Source of the DNA: Fuerstiella sp.
Lineage (GTDB): Bacteria > Planctomycetota > Planctomycetia > Planctomycetales > Planctomycetaceae
DNA length: 64,000 bases
Assembly (NCBI GenBank): GCA_029247265.1
Contig: JAQWLN010000177.1
Span: 1-64,000, forward strand
Direction of reading: 5' to 3'
Position numbers and translations under genes: made by a program
Notes under the pieces: generated by a model
The model's database searches: none
Seen by the model: the letters and a program-made list of their open reading frames with translations, nothing else
Told to the model about the DNA's origin: nothing
Shown here: in pieces, positions 1-10,000 of the stretch
Numbering within the stretch: the stretch's first letter is position 1
Layout of the letters: the number at the start of each line of letters is the position of its first letter

Positions 1-49
1 GAATTGGCTTGATGAGCGAATCTTCTCTTAACTCAAGGAGGAGATATCG

Positions 50-480
50 ATGTAAAAGAAGTATATCGTGCGGTTGTCTAAGAAGGAGCGTGAGACGTAG
101 CTTGGTGTGAGCAAACGGCTGACAGGCTCTTCGCAGAAAGTCTGGCGAGCTCAGATTTTGTTGAAGTCAGATATTCGCGGACCGAACTGGACGGATGCTC
201 GAATCGCCGAAGCGTATTCCTGTCGCGGACAAACCGAGGAGAATCAGCGGAAACGGTAAGTGACGGAAGGGTTAGAGATTGCCCTGAGCGGCAAGCCGCG
301 TGAATCACTGCCCGACAAAAATGTCTCAAAGGAAAACAGGAGGCGAAGGTGATAGCCAATGGGGATCGCGGTTCAGGGCTTTCAGCCGCAGCATCCCTGA
401 CCACGAGAATTACACCATTGTCCTGCACGCCGTTCAGTCAGCTAAAGGAGAAGGAAGTCGGTCATCCACCGCCAACAACC
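50..480 (+). pseudogene. Decayed IS630-family transposase, N-terminal part
   Basis: Reading from the ATG at 50 gives a translation that starts M-stop-KKYIVRLSKKER and goes on through RAQILLKSDIRGPNWTDARI and VTEGLEIALSGKPRESLP. This follows the N-terminal helix-turn-helix region of IS630-type transposases (KKYIVRLS, RAQILLKAD, GPxWTDARIAEA, LVxEGFExAL). In-frame stops lie at codon 2, at about codon 17 and at about codon 70, and two stops in a row come at about 350. Beyond that, weaker similarity continues in another frame (ENYTIVLHAV resembles the NWTLRLLAD stretch), so there is at least one frameshift. The catalytic DDE domain is absent. A good Shine-Dalgarno (AAGGAGGAGA) is still visible before the dead start. 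The element is a relic and cannot be functional. The right boundary is approximate. Confidence 0.72.
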
Positions 481-489
481 CGGATGGCG

Positions 490-2100
490 CTATTCTGCGT
501 CAGGTTTCGAATCAGCAGCCTGTATACAAAGTAGTTCACGCATCGTTCTGTGATAAAGACGGCCGTTGCTGTAACTGGGTGTGTTGACGGACCATGTTTC
601 ACCAAAAGCACCAAGATCGTTCAAGGACACGAGGGCTCGCTCGTCAAACCGCTCAGCCCGGCCATCTATCACCTGGACTTGGCCACACATGAAGGTGAAG
701 TAGAGATATTGATTCACGGCGATAGTGTTTCCGTTGAAGCACCACCACCAGCCATCCCGAGCGGAGCGTTTGTCATCGGCAGCGTCGATACCCCGACTGT
801 TGATCGTCATGTTGGGATAAAGAATCCCATTGTTTGACGCCGTGGATCCATCGACTACCGGCACAGAAAACGGTAGTTCAAGGTATTCGACAGACTCTGT
901 CTCGACATTAATTCGCGCGAAGCTGTTTCGAGGCCCATGGTTGACGGCCTTTCCTCGACGTTTTCCCTGAAAGCTGAAGCACTGAAAATAGACGTACGGG
1001 TAGACACAGAGATTCGCATGCCACGCGGGAAACACTGTGATCGGGGGGTCCAGCTGGCTAAGACTGACCCCGGCACGACGGGTAAACTTGTGCGCGGCCG
1101 CATCCCATGCAGTTACCGCAACATTATCGATCCAGGAGACCCGCTTTGTTTCGCAGCCGTCATTCGTGTTCAGGACGACCAGATCAGTTCGCGTCTCGTC
1201 CAGCCAATAAGAAAACTTCCTGTCCCAGCACTGAGTCACTTGCGCTTTCCCGTCTGGCAGTGATTTCCAGCTCCAGATCGCCTGCCCCGCGTCCGCGCCG
1301 TCAACCCTTGTCAGCGTCAGACCTGCGGGTGTTTCGGGCGTCCCATGGTGGGCTCCGCGACCGGCGAGAATGGCGTGGCCACCGTCGGGCAGTTCACCAA
1401 GGACCGGCGTGTTGTAATGTGTCAGTCCGCCTTGGGCGGTCCATTTTACAGCGCCAGAATTCGCATCAAACGCTCGCAGGTAATTCCAAGCATCTTCACG
1501 ACGCATCGGATCCTCCGGGGCAAGCGGTTCGACGTTGAAGATAGTGTTGCGCAGTTTGATGGGCTCATACTGCTTGTTGAATGGACGCCCGAGTGTTGGT
1601 GTCCAGTCCCGAACCCAAACCTCGTCACCATCAACCGTCCAGCAGCCCATTCGGCCGCTGGCATTCCAAAACCAGACATGCTGGCCGTCCGTAACCGGGG
1701 TGGGGCTGCTGCTGCTGCTGAAGCCGTACGCGTACGAACTTGACGCCTTTGGGTGGCCCGGGAGATCATGTTGCCAGAGGACTTTACCGAGCGTAGCATC
1801 GACACAGTAGATGACGATGTCGCTCCCTTTTTTTGAGGATGCGCCAGCCGCAAGTGGCTTCATGGTTGAAAGGAAGAGCCTGTCTCCCCATACCGCGATA
1901 CCGCTTTGACCTGTTTCCGGCAACGGCAATCGCCAGCAGATATTCTCATTCTTCTCGCCGCTCCAGGACAGGGGTACGGGATTGCCGGTGGTGACGGTCC
2001 AGTTATGATTCGGTCCTGCTGCCTGCGGCCAGTCCTGCGCACACATCGACCGGCAACAAATGAGCAGTGTAAGTAGCGAGAGCAGTCGTCGTATGTTCAT
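490..2100 (-). CDS. Secreted PQQ-type beta-propeller (quinoprotein-like) protein
   Basis: The 536-residue product starts with a signal peptide (MNIRRLLSLLTLLICC, cleavage near CAQDWPQ). The longer ORF start at 2178 would bury this signal, so the ATG at 2100 is preferred. The body has the repeated blade pattern of PQQ-like/BamB-like WD propellers: an early DWPQAAGPNHN stretch, VYCVDATLGKVLW-type blades, and AVWGDRLFL strands. Planctomycetes carry many such secreted propellers, often of unknown substrate. I see no calcium/PQQ pocket of a true quinoprotein alcohol dehydrogenase, so enzymatic activity is not claimed. It is divergent from the oxidase-methyltransferase operon, with about 250 bp between them. 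Confidence 0.82.
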   Translation of the reverse strand: MNIRRLLSLLTLLICCRSMCAQDWPQAAGPNHNWTVTTGNPVPLSWSGEKNENICWRLPLPETGQSGIAVWGDRLFLSTMKPLAAGASSKKGSDIVIYCVDATLGKVLWQHDLPGHPKASSSYAYGFSSSSSPTPVTDGQHVWFWNASGRMGCWTVDGDEVWVRDWTPTLGRPFNKQYEPIKLRNTIFNVEPLAPEDPMRREDAWNYLRAFDANSGAVKWTAQGGLTHYNTPVLGELPDGGHAILAGRGAHHGTPETPAGLTLTRVDGADAGQAIWSWKSLPDGKAQVTQCWDRKFSYWLDETRTDLVVLNTNDGCETKRVSWIDNVAVTAWDAAAHKFTRRAGVSLSQLDPPITVFPAWHANLCVYPYVYFQCFSFQGKRRGKAVNHGPRNSFARINVETESVEYLELPFSVPVVDGSTASNNGILYPNMTINSRGIDAADDKRSARDGWWWCFNGNTIAVNQYLYFTFMCGQVQVIDGRAERFDERALVSLNDLGAFGETWSVNTPSYSNGRLYHRTMRELLCIQAADSKPDAE

Positions 2101-2352
2101 AGGGGGTATGTCCAGCGTTCGGAAGTCCCAGGGACGTTCTACGGTCAGAGGGCGGCAAACAGCAATTACAAACCACACGCCGAGTCACTTTAAGCCGCCC
2201 AACAGTGTCGCTCCCTGCGAACAGAGTAGCACAGGCGTCCTGAAGAAGTGCACGACCAGAGACGCGAATGTAACCGACCCGGCAACCGGAACAAGTAGCA
2301 TTTGTACTTATACCATGGCTGGGCGGCGGTCAGGCCGGAGAGAAAACAAATA

Positions 2353-4008
2353 GTGGCATCAGTGAGGCAACACATTGAAAACGTGATCATCGGTCAGGGG
2401 CTGGCGGGTTCGGCGGTGGCGTGGACGTTGCACTGGGCCGGCCAGAGCGTGTTGTTATTGGATAGAGCAGAACCACAAACAGCGTCGCGAGTGGCGGCCG
2501 GACTGATCACACCAGTGACGGGCAAGCGCATGGTGGTATCGGCGGACTATAACCAGAATTTCGCGTCGGCGAAAAACTTTTACAGACGGGTGGAAACAGA
2601 AACGGGGGAAGCGTTTTACAGCGAAGTGGAGATGCTGAGGCTGTTCGAAGATGAACAGCGAAGAGCGGCGTTTCTTGAAAGAAGTGACAAGGCCGAGTCG
2701 TTGAAAATATCTGAATGGGAGGGGAAGGTGCAGGCTGGACAAGCCGTCCAGCAAGGGATCCGCATGCGGCAAGCCGCGCGATTGGACACCAAGAGATACT
2801 TGTCAGCGACTCGAAGGCACTTTGAAGAGCTCGGCAGTTATCGTCGGACGGAGTGGGCAGAAGGTGACTATCAATACACGGAAAGGAACGGCGGCAAAGG
2901 TAGCCGTGCAGCGGTAATCACGTTGGCGTCACAGGCAGTAACGACCAATAGGTTGATCATGTGTACCGGAGCAGCCACCACGAAATTGTTTCCCGAAGTA
3001 CCTAATAATCCAGCGAGAGGCGACATACTGACGGTGCGAATACCGGATTATGATCGGCCGGAAGTGGTGCATCGCAGTATCTGGATAGCGGCTGAGAACG
3101 ATGGTAGTCAGACCGTGGGTAGCACCTACGACTGGAACAACACATCTACGGCACCAACGGTAAAAGGTCGCCAGGAAATCCTGGGAAAGCTAAGTCGCAT
3201 CGTGGAAGGGCCGGTTGAGGTGTTAGAGCAGGTAGCGGCGGTCAGACCAACGATGAGGGACTACGAACCGGTATTGGGACAACATCAGAAGTGGCCCAAC
3301 GTCTTCATCCTGAACGGACTAGGGTCGAAGGGGGCGTTAAAAGCACCCATGCTGGCGAAGAAGCTGCTGGCATACATGACAGGGGCCACAGAGGTGGAAT
3401 CAGAACACAGCTACGATCGGCTGTTGGCAAGGAAAACAACACTTCAGCGTCCGTTGACCACTTTAGCCCAGCAAGTGGTGAGTGAAGTGCTGAAAGGTGG
3501 AGAGACAGTGATCGATGCCACCGTGGGCAACGGCTTCGATACGTGTTTCCTGGCGGAATCCGTGGGAACAGCGGGGCGAGTGATCGGTTTTGACGTACAG
3601 CACAGCGCCATAGAATCAACAAGTCGTCGTCTGAAGGCTGGCGGATTTGCCAACGTGGACTTGAAAGAGCAAAGTCATTCGGAACTGAAGACAGCGGTGC
3701 AGGCGGAAACCGTGACAGCGGTAATGTTCAACCTGGGATTTTTGCCTCGCAGCGACAAAACGATCGTCACAAAGGCAGCTTCGTCAACGCTGGCGATCGC
3801 GGCAGCATTGGAAGTGTTGGAACCACACGGTATTCTGACGATACTCGCATACCGCGGACACGACGGTGGCCAGGACGAATACGAGGCCGTTCAGCGATTG
3901 TTGCTGGCCTATGGCGAACAATATGATCAGCAGCGGATCGACAGCGTGCCGGCCCGACAGACGTCACCGGTGCTGTTTATACTGAGAAAGACGGAAACGA
4001 ATGAGTAG
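2353..4008 (+). CDS. FAD-dependent oxidase fused to MnmM/YtqB-type methyltransferase (MnmC-like)
   Basis: Two enzymes lie in one 551-residue chain. Residues about 8-355 form a DAO-type FAD oxidoreductase: the dinucleotide motif VIIGQGLAGSAVAW, then AAGLITPVTGKR and LNGLGSKGALKAP, typical of the D-amino-acid/glycine/MnmC(o) oxidase group. Residues about 360-551 match the YtqB/MnmM family (Pfam rRNA_methylase): DATVGNGFDT as SAM loop, MFNLGFLPRSDK and YRGHDGG. MnmM makes the last methyl transfer to 5-aminomethyl-2-thiouridine in tRNA; the MnmC oxidase domain makes the amine from the carboxymethylaminomethyl form. A bifunctional tRNA wobble-uridine enzyme is therefore inferred. Start choice: GTG at 2353 with GGAGAG about 10 bp upstream; the ORF-track ATG at 2302 adds a tail that does not fit the family. 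The 3' end overlaps the sulfatase start by 8 bp (ATGAGTAG). Confidence 0.86.
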   Translation: MASVRQHIENVIIGQGLAGSAVAWTLHWAGQSVLLLDRAEPQTASRVAAGLITPVTGKRMVVSADYNQNFASAKNFYRRVETETGEAFYSEVEMLRLFEDEQRRAAFLERSDKAESLKISEWEGKVQAGQAVQQGIRMRQAARLDTKRYLSATRRHFEELGSYRRTEWAEGDYQYTERNGGKGSRAAVITLASQAVTTNRLIMCTGAATTKLFPEVPNNPARGDILTVRIPDYDRPEVVHRSIWIAAENDGSQTVGSTYDWNNTSTAPTVKGRQEILGKLSRIVEGPVEVLEQVAAVRPTMRDYEPVLGQHQKWPNVFILNGLGSKGALKAPMLAKKLLAYMTGATEVESEHSYDRLLARKTTLQRPLTTLAQQVVSEVLKGGETVIDATVGNGFDTCFLAESVGTAGRVIGFDVQHSAIESTSRRLKAGGFANVDLKEQSHSELKTAVQAETVTAVMFNLGFLPRSDKTIVTKAASSTLAIAAALEVLEPHGILTILAYRGHDGGQDEYEAVQRLLLAYGEQYDQQRIDSVPARQTSPVLFILRKTETNE

Positions 4009-5785
4009 ATCAACCCTACCCAACAGGTTGTTATCGAAGCTGCTGGCGGCACTGTTCGTCATCGCCGAGTGTCAGACACAGCTTGGTATCGTGTCCGCAC
4101 AAAAGCCGAACGTATTGGTGATCCTGACGGACGATCAGGGTTGGGGCGACCTGTCGTTGAACGGAAATACGAATCTTAGCACGCCAAACATCGATCAGTT
4201 GGCTGCTGCTGGCGCCAGCTTTGGTCGGTTTTACGTGTGTCCCGTTTGTTCACCAACTCGGGCAGAATTTCTGACCGGGCGCTATCATCCTCGTAGTGGT
4301 GTCTACAGTACGTCGGCTGGTGGAGAACGGCTGGATCTGGATGAAAAGACGATCGGTGACACGTTTAAGTCGGGTGGCTACAGAACCGCAGCTTTCGGCA
4401 AATGGCATAATGGGATGCAGTATCCATACCATCCAAACGGTCGCGGCTTTGACGAATACTATGGATTCTGTTCAGGACATTGGGGCCATTATTGGAGTCC
4501 GATGTTAGAACACAATGGCGAGATCGTGCAGGGTAAGGGCTTCATTATAGATGACCTGACGGACCACGCGATCGACTTCATGAAGAAGGATTCCGAAGGG
4601 CCTTTCTTCGTCTATCTGCCCTACAACACGCCTCATTCACCAATGCAGGTCCCGGATCGCTGGTGGGACAAGTTCAAGGACGCGGAGTTGAAGCTGCACA
4701 ATCGGGATCCAAAGAAGGAGAATCAACAGCATCTTCGAGCAGCTCTGGCGATGTGCGAAAACATCGATTGGAACGTAGGAAGACTGCTGAAAACGCTGGA
4801 AGAAACCGGCAAACAGGACAACACGATCGTGGTCTACTTCAGCGACAATGGCCCCAATGGAACTCGCTGGAATGGTGGCATGAAGGGCCGCAAAGGGTCG
4901 ACAGACGAAGGTGGTGTGCGTTCGCCGTGTCTGATTCGCTGGCCAAAGAAAGTACCAGCCGGTCAAAAAGTGACCGCCAATGGTGCGGCCATTGATCTTC
5001 ATCCAACACTGGCGTCAATGGCCGGCATCAAAACGGTGAACACGAAGCCTCTGGACGGGATTGATCTAACGGAACAAATCAAGGGAACTTCACAGAGCAC
5101 AGAAGACAGGGTCATCGTGTCGCACTGGAGAGGGAAAGTCAGCGCAAAGACTGGCTCATATCGCATGGATACCGCCGGAAAACTGTTCGACCTCAATAAG
5201 GATCCTGGTCAGTATCACAATATCGCGGCAAGTCATTCGAAGGTCGCGGCTCAGCTGAAGTCAGCAATAGATAAATACAAAGCGGAAGTGACGCCAGGTT
5301 ACGACGATGACCAGCGTCCGTTTGTGATCGCTCATCCGGACTATCCATTGACGCAGATACCCGCCCGCGACGGTAAGGAACACGGAGGCATCAAACGCTC
5401 CAACCGTTTTCGCAACAGTTCCTTCTTTATGAATTGGACGAAACCGGAAGACAGTATTACCTGGGATGCCGAGGTGCTTTCCACAGGACGGTATGAAGTG
5501 GAAATCTATTACAGTTGCCCGGAAGGGGACGTAGGTTCAGAGATAGAACTCAGCTTCAACGACAGCACGTTGAGCGGCGCCGTAACCAAAGCTCAGGCAT
5601 CGGACCTAGTCGGTGCCGCCGAGGATCATTTTGAGCGAGCTGAATCATACGAACAGAACTGGACCAGCATGAAACTGGGAGAGATCAGTTTGAAGGCAGG
5701 CAAAGGCACCCTGAGACTACGAGCGACGAGGATACCGGGCAGCAAAGTGATGGACTTCCGCTTGATGATGTTGCGCCGCAAATAG
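4001..5785 (+). CDS. Secreted sulfatase (formylglycine-dependent, arylsulfatase family)
   Basis: The 594-residue protein has an N-terminal signal segment (hydrophobic KLLAALFVIAE, cleavage near SAQKPN). The type I sulfatase core follows: ILTDDQGWGDL metal-binding start, and CSPTR near residue 83, whose cysteine is converted to formylglycine by an FGE-type maturase. VVYFSDNGPNG and GGMKGRKGSTDEGGVRSP are further family stretches. The last 130 or so residues, after the sulfatase fold, look like a beta-sandwich (WDAEVLSTGRYEVEIYY), possibly carbohydrate-binding. It would remove sulfate from extracellular polysaccharide, substrate unknown. It overlaps the upstream oxidase-methyltransferase gene by 8 bp, so the two are translationally coupled although their roles seem unrelated. 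Confidence 0.92.
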   Translation: MSRSTLPNRLLSKLLAALFVIAECQTQLGIVSAQKPNVLVILTDDQGWGDLSLNGNTNLSTPNIDQLAAAGASFGRFYVCPVCSPTRAEFLTGRYHPRSGVYSTSAGGERLDLDEKTIGDTFKSGGYRTAAFGKWHNGMQYPYHPNGRGFDEYYGFCSGHWGHYWSPMLEHNGEIVQGKGFIIDDLTDHAIDFMKKDSEGPFFVYLPYNTPHSPMQVPDRWWDKFKDAELKLHNRDPKKENQQHLRAALAMCENIDWNVGRLLKTLEETGKQDNTIVVYFSDNGPNGTRWNGGMKGRKGSTDEGGVRSPCLIRWPKKVPAGQKVTANGAAIDLHPTLASMAGIKTVNTKPLDGIDLTEQIKGTSQSTEDRVIVSHWRGKVSAKTGSYRMDTAGKLFDLNKDPGQYHNIAASHSKVAAQLKSAIDKYKAEVTPGYDDDQRPFVIAHPDYPLTQIPARDGKEHGGIKRSNRFRNSSFFMNWTKPEDSITWDAEVLSTGRYEVEIYYSCPEGDVGSEIELSFNDSTLSGAVTKAQASDLVGAAEDHFERAESYEQNWTSMKLGEISLKAGKGTLRLRATRIPGSKVMDFRLMMLRRK

Positions 5786-5924
5786 CGGTGGAATCGCCGA
5801 CTCAGGGGACGTCAGCTTAGAGACCAGGCAAGAGTGACATCGATCGACGCAAAAGGCGAGAGAGTCAGGAAACACCACACAAAGGACGTTTGGGCTCGCA
5901 GAAGCCAAACGACAGAGAACCACG

Positions 5925-7028
5925 ATGAAAATAACGCGTATCGCGGCGTATCAAATAGATCTGCCGCTGCACGAAGGCAGCTACAAATGGTCGGGCGGCA
6001 AATCGGTAGATGTCTTCGACAGTACGGTCATCCGGATTGAGACGGACGAAGGAGTTGTTGGTCACGGTGAGGTCTGCCCGCTGGGACCGTTCTATCTTCC
6101 CGCCTATGCGGCTGGCGTGCGTGCTGGAATCGCTGAGTTGGGCCCATTGTTGCTGGGAAAAGACCCGATACAGATCGGAAAACTCAACAACTTCATGGAC
6201 AAAGCCATGAAGGGACACTCGTACGTCAAATCAGGCATTGATATGGCCAGCTGGGACATTCTGGGCCAGGTGGCCGGCTTGCCAGTGTGCGAGCTGCTTG
6301 GAGGCCGCTACGGAGACGATTTCGTACTGTACCGGGCGATATCGCAACAGTCACCGGCCGAGATGGCGAAGAACGTCGAGGGCTACCGCAACGAAGGTTA
6401 TCGTCGGTTTCAGTTGAAGGTAGGCGGGAATCCGGATGAAGATATCGAACGCATCAAGGCCGTCAGCAGGGTTCTGGAGCCTGGCGACAAATTGATCGCT
6501 GATGCCAACACAGGCTGGCTGATGCACGAAGCCGCCCGAGTCGTACGTGCTGTCAAAGACATCGACGTATATATCGAGCAACCGTGTGAATCGTACGACG
6601 AATGTCTGACAATTCGCCGCAAAACAGATCACCCGTTTGTGATGGATGAACACATCAACGGGATGGCTGTGCTGCTGAAGGCTCACGCTGATCGAGCGGC
6701 CGATGTCGTGAACATCAAAATCAGCAAGTTCGGTGGACTGACTCGCGCCAGGCAGGCCCGCGATCTTTGCGTGTCATTGGGTATCGCGATGACTATAGAG
6801 GACAGCTGGGGCGGTGACATCGTCACCGCCGCCATCGCTCATCTGGCTCACAGCACACCAACCGAAAACCTGTTCACAAGTACGGACTTCAACAGCTATG
6901 TGACCGTCAGCAACGCTGACGGCGCGCCACAACGGAAGAACGGTCGAATGGCAGCATCAACCGAGGCCGGACTGGGAGTTCGGCCTCGATTTGATCTGCT
7001 GGGTGATCCCAAAGTAGATACCCGTTGA
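5925..7028 (+). CDS. Mandelate racemase/muconate lactonizing enzyme family protein (enolase superfamily)
   Basis: This 367-residue protein has the two-domain enolase-superfamily layout: N-terminal capping domain (MKITRIAAYQIDLPL, GWGEV-like GHGEVCPLGP) and TIM barrel. The metal ligands sit where expected: D in ADANTGW, E in IEQPC, and D in VMDEHI. General bases are K in FQLKVGG and K in NIKISKFGG, as in the muconate lactonizing subgroup. Planctomycete and proteobacterial proteins of this type are often annotated cis-3-hydroxy-L-proline dehydratase, but specificity cannot be read from the sequence. It begins 139 bp after the sulfatase and probably belongs to the same transcription unit. It converges on the giant gene with only 17 bp between stops. 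Confidence 0.88.
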   Translation: MKITRIAAYQIDLPLHEGSYKWSGGKSVDVFDSTVIRIETDEGVVGHGEVCPLGPFYLPAYAAGVRAGIAELGPLLLGKDPIQIGKLNNFMDKAMKGHSYVKSGIDMASWDILGQVAGLPVCELLGGRYGDDFVLYRAISQQSPAEMAKNVEGYRNEGYRRFQLKVGGNPDEDIERIKAVSRVLEPGDKLIADANTGWLMHEAARVVRAVKDIDVYIEQPCESYDECLTIRRKTDHPFVMDEHINGMAVLLKAHADRAADVVNIKISKFGGLTRARQARDLCVSLGIAMTIEDSWGGDIVTAAIAHLAHSTPTENLFTSTDFNSYVTVSNADGAPQRKNGRMAASTEAGLGVRPRFDLLGDPKVDTR

Positions 7029-7045
7029 GCGACCGGACGACAGCC

Positions 7046-10000
7046 TTAGTCCTCTTTTCGTCGGCGTTTCAAGGTCATTGATGCCAGGGCGAAGCCCAGC
7101 AACGAAGCGCTTTTCCGGTCGTTCGACGTCGCTGTGTCCGGCGATACAGATACAGCGGACGACAACACTTCAGAAGAACCGTTTTCATTCGGCAGCGAAG
7201 CTGCCTCTTCAGCATCCGTAAATGGCGTATCCCACCAGTCAGCTGTGGCCAGTTCGTCCATGATGGTGTCAAGGTCGTGGTGCGGCATGTCCTCGTTGCT
7301 GACTTCGACAGAGGCTTCAGATTCCTCGACCAGTCTGGCCGCAACCACAGCCGCTGGATGTACAGTGATACTGACCAGATCATCAGACCATTGTTTATTG
7401 CTTATGGAAGCAACGAACGTTTCGGGGTCGAACGAGTTGTCACCAAGACCAGCAGGCTGTTCAGCCGCCGCAACGCGGAAATCAAGAGGCTGGCTCCATG
7501 GTCCCGGAGTGCCATCGGCGTTAACGCCTCTGATCCACCAGCGGTAGGTGCCAACCACCAGGGTGTTGGTCGTCGTGTAGGTGGCGTTGCCGGTATTTGG
7601 ATCAATCACAGGCGTTACTAATTCATTCAGGACAGTAGGTTGCCCCGTAGCCAGCATGTTCTTAACAAAGATTTCATAAGTCGTCAGGTTTGGCAGCGTT
7701 GACCATTCGAACGTTGGCGTATTATCAGTTGTGAATCTCTGGGGGGTGAGCGCCGTCGGAGCGTTGCTGATGGTGGAGTTCACAGAGAAGGTGATGGGAT
7801 TACTCCACTGTGAAGCATTCCCGTCAATATCGTGCCCTCTCACCCATGCACGAAAATCACCGTTCAAAAGAGGTAATTGAGCCGTGAACGTTACATCGGT
7901 CAGGTCGGGTTCGTAGATCACCCGGGACTGATTGGTCGTATCATTGTTTACCCAAAGTTCATATCGAACATACTCGGGGACACCAGTCCACGTGAAAGTC
8001 GGACGGTTTGTCGAGGCAACGACACCTACCGGCGCCGTCATGACGGGAGTAGGAACCCAGAACGTCTCAGAACTGCTCCACGCCGCCGCACCACTGTCTT
8101 CGTTGAATGCTCGAACCCACCACCGATAGGTCGCATTTCGAAGGACCACCGAGGAATCGGTGTAATAGATCGAGGTTGCACCTTCTACGTGTGGCACGTT
8201 GGTGTTGTGAATGATTCTGGGTGTCTGCGTATTCGAGTTGTTGACCCAGAGTTCGTAGTGAGTAGCGCCAGCGATCGCCTGCCATTCGAATATGGGAGTC
8301 CTGTCGGTCGTCGTAGCTCCCTGAATCGGTGATATCAGGACAGGACCCTGATTACGATTCTTCGTGAAGTCATACTGATCGCTCCATAAACCAGCTTCAC
8401 CGTCGTCGTCGATAGCTCGAACCCATACGCGGAAATCGCCATTTCCAAGCAGAGAGGTCGGTGTGTATGACGTAGCCCCGGAGACGATCTCGTTTGTAAT
8501 CAATTGTGAAGACGTCAGCGTAACGGTGTTGCCGCCGCTGTCCGTTATCGTACCGTTTAGCTGACTCAGCCAGATCTCATACTGATTTGCCCCGACGTCG
8601 CTCCACGTGATTGTGGGGGTATCGTCAAGCGTCAGTCGCGTCACAGGTTCAGGACCAGTAATCGAAGGACGAGTTATCTGGAACTGGCTTGCAGCACTCC
8701 ACGCTCCGGCATTGCCGGTGTCATCAAAAGCTCGTACCCAGACGCGGAAGAATCCTTCGGTCAGACGATTCGATGGCTCCCATACCGCTTGAGTGGTGCC
8801 CACGACAAGAGCCTGCTGAGCGTCAATAAAGCTTTCGTTAATAGGAATCGCGATCGTGGAGGTTCGGTCATCCGGATCAAGCTGAGACACCCAGACCTGG
8901 TAACGATCAGCGTCGGGGATAGCGGTAAAAGTAAATTCCGGTGACGTGTCAAATTCAATGTCAAAATTGAGCGGGTCGATCAGCGTCATTCGCTGAACAA
9001 TAAATGGATACGGATCACTCGAGGCAAAGCCGCTGGCATTCGACGCCGTGACAATGGCCTCATAATTACCGGGTACCAGATTAGTGGCTGGCGTGAAGCT
9101 GGTGGCCGTCAGGTTGGTCTCATTGATAACGGTCAGTCCGGTATCCACGTTCACGACCTGCAGACTGAATGTACCGGTGCCGGACTGCCATGAAATAGTG
9201 GGTGTCAGATCGCTGGTGCCGGCGCTCAGCGGCGAGATGATCACAGGGGCTGAAGGTGCAGCGACATTGAGCACCAAAGTGGAAATATCAGTCGCAGCGA
9301 CGTCGTCCGTCACACGCAGGGCTGCAGTGAAGGCTCCAAGGGCAGAGTAAGCGTGTGTCGCTGTCTGCCCGGTGGCGTCGGCGGTAAATGTTATACCGTC
9401 ATAGTCGAAATCCCATTCATACGAGACAATTCGGACGGTGCCCGGTGTCAAAGTGTGAGTGGAACCGGCACCGTCGAAAGAGACGTTTTCGTTGACACCG
9501 GCAGGGTTCGGCGTAGCCGTGATGATGGCCACGGGTTGACTGACAAAGAATTCTGAAGCACCGATATCAATGGCAAAAATACCATCATCGTTGCCTTCCA
9601 CAAGGCGTGGAGACAAAGCAGTATGACCCTGGTCCGATTCAGCGATGACAGCGGCGTCCGTATCGGGAATCTGCAGCTCGGTTGTAAAGATAGCACGGCT
9701 GCCGGCATCGATGACGAACGCATTGGCGGCGAGAGTGTGCAGCCAGGTGCCGTTGTGAGGGCTGGTTGACAATGCATTCAGCCCGGCTGTGGTGACACCC
9801 GCGGTGAGGTTTGCTGCCGTATCTGACGTCAACAGCAGCGATTGCTCCGGCGTCCCGTCCAGCACCCCAATAAAGTTGAATCCCAATGAACTAATTGGCC
9901 CGAACAGGTCTGCCGATGTCAGTGCCGTATTCTGATCGACGATCGTGTTGCCCAGCTGAACAGTTGAAAAACTTTCCTGGTAGATGCCGCCACCGGCCGC

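Noticed and set aside
7500-9240. Regularly spaced repeats that could suggest a CRISPR or satellite
   Set aside because: They are in-frame Fn3-like protein repeats of about 90-100 residues; nucleotide identity between units is low and there are no spacers.
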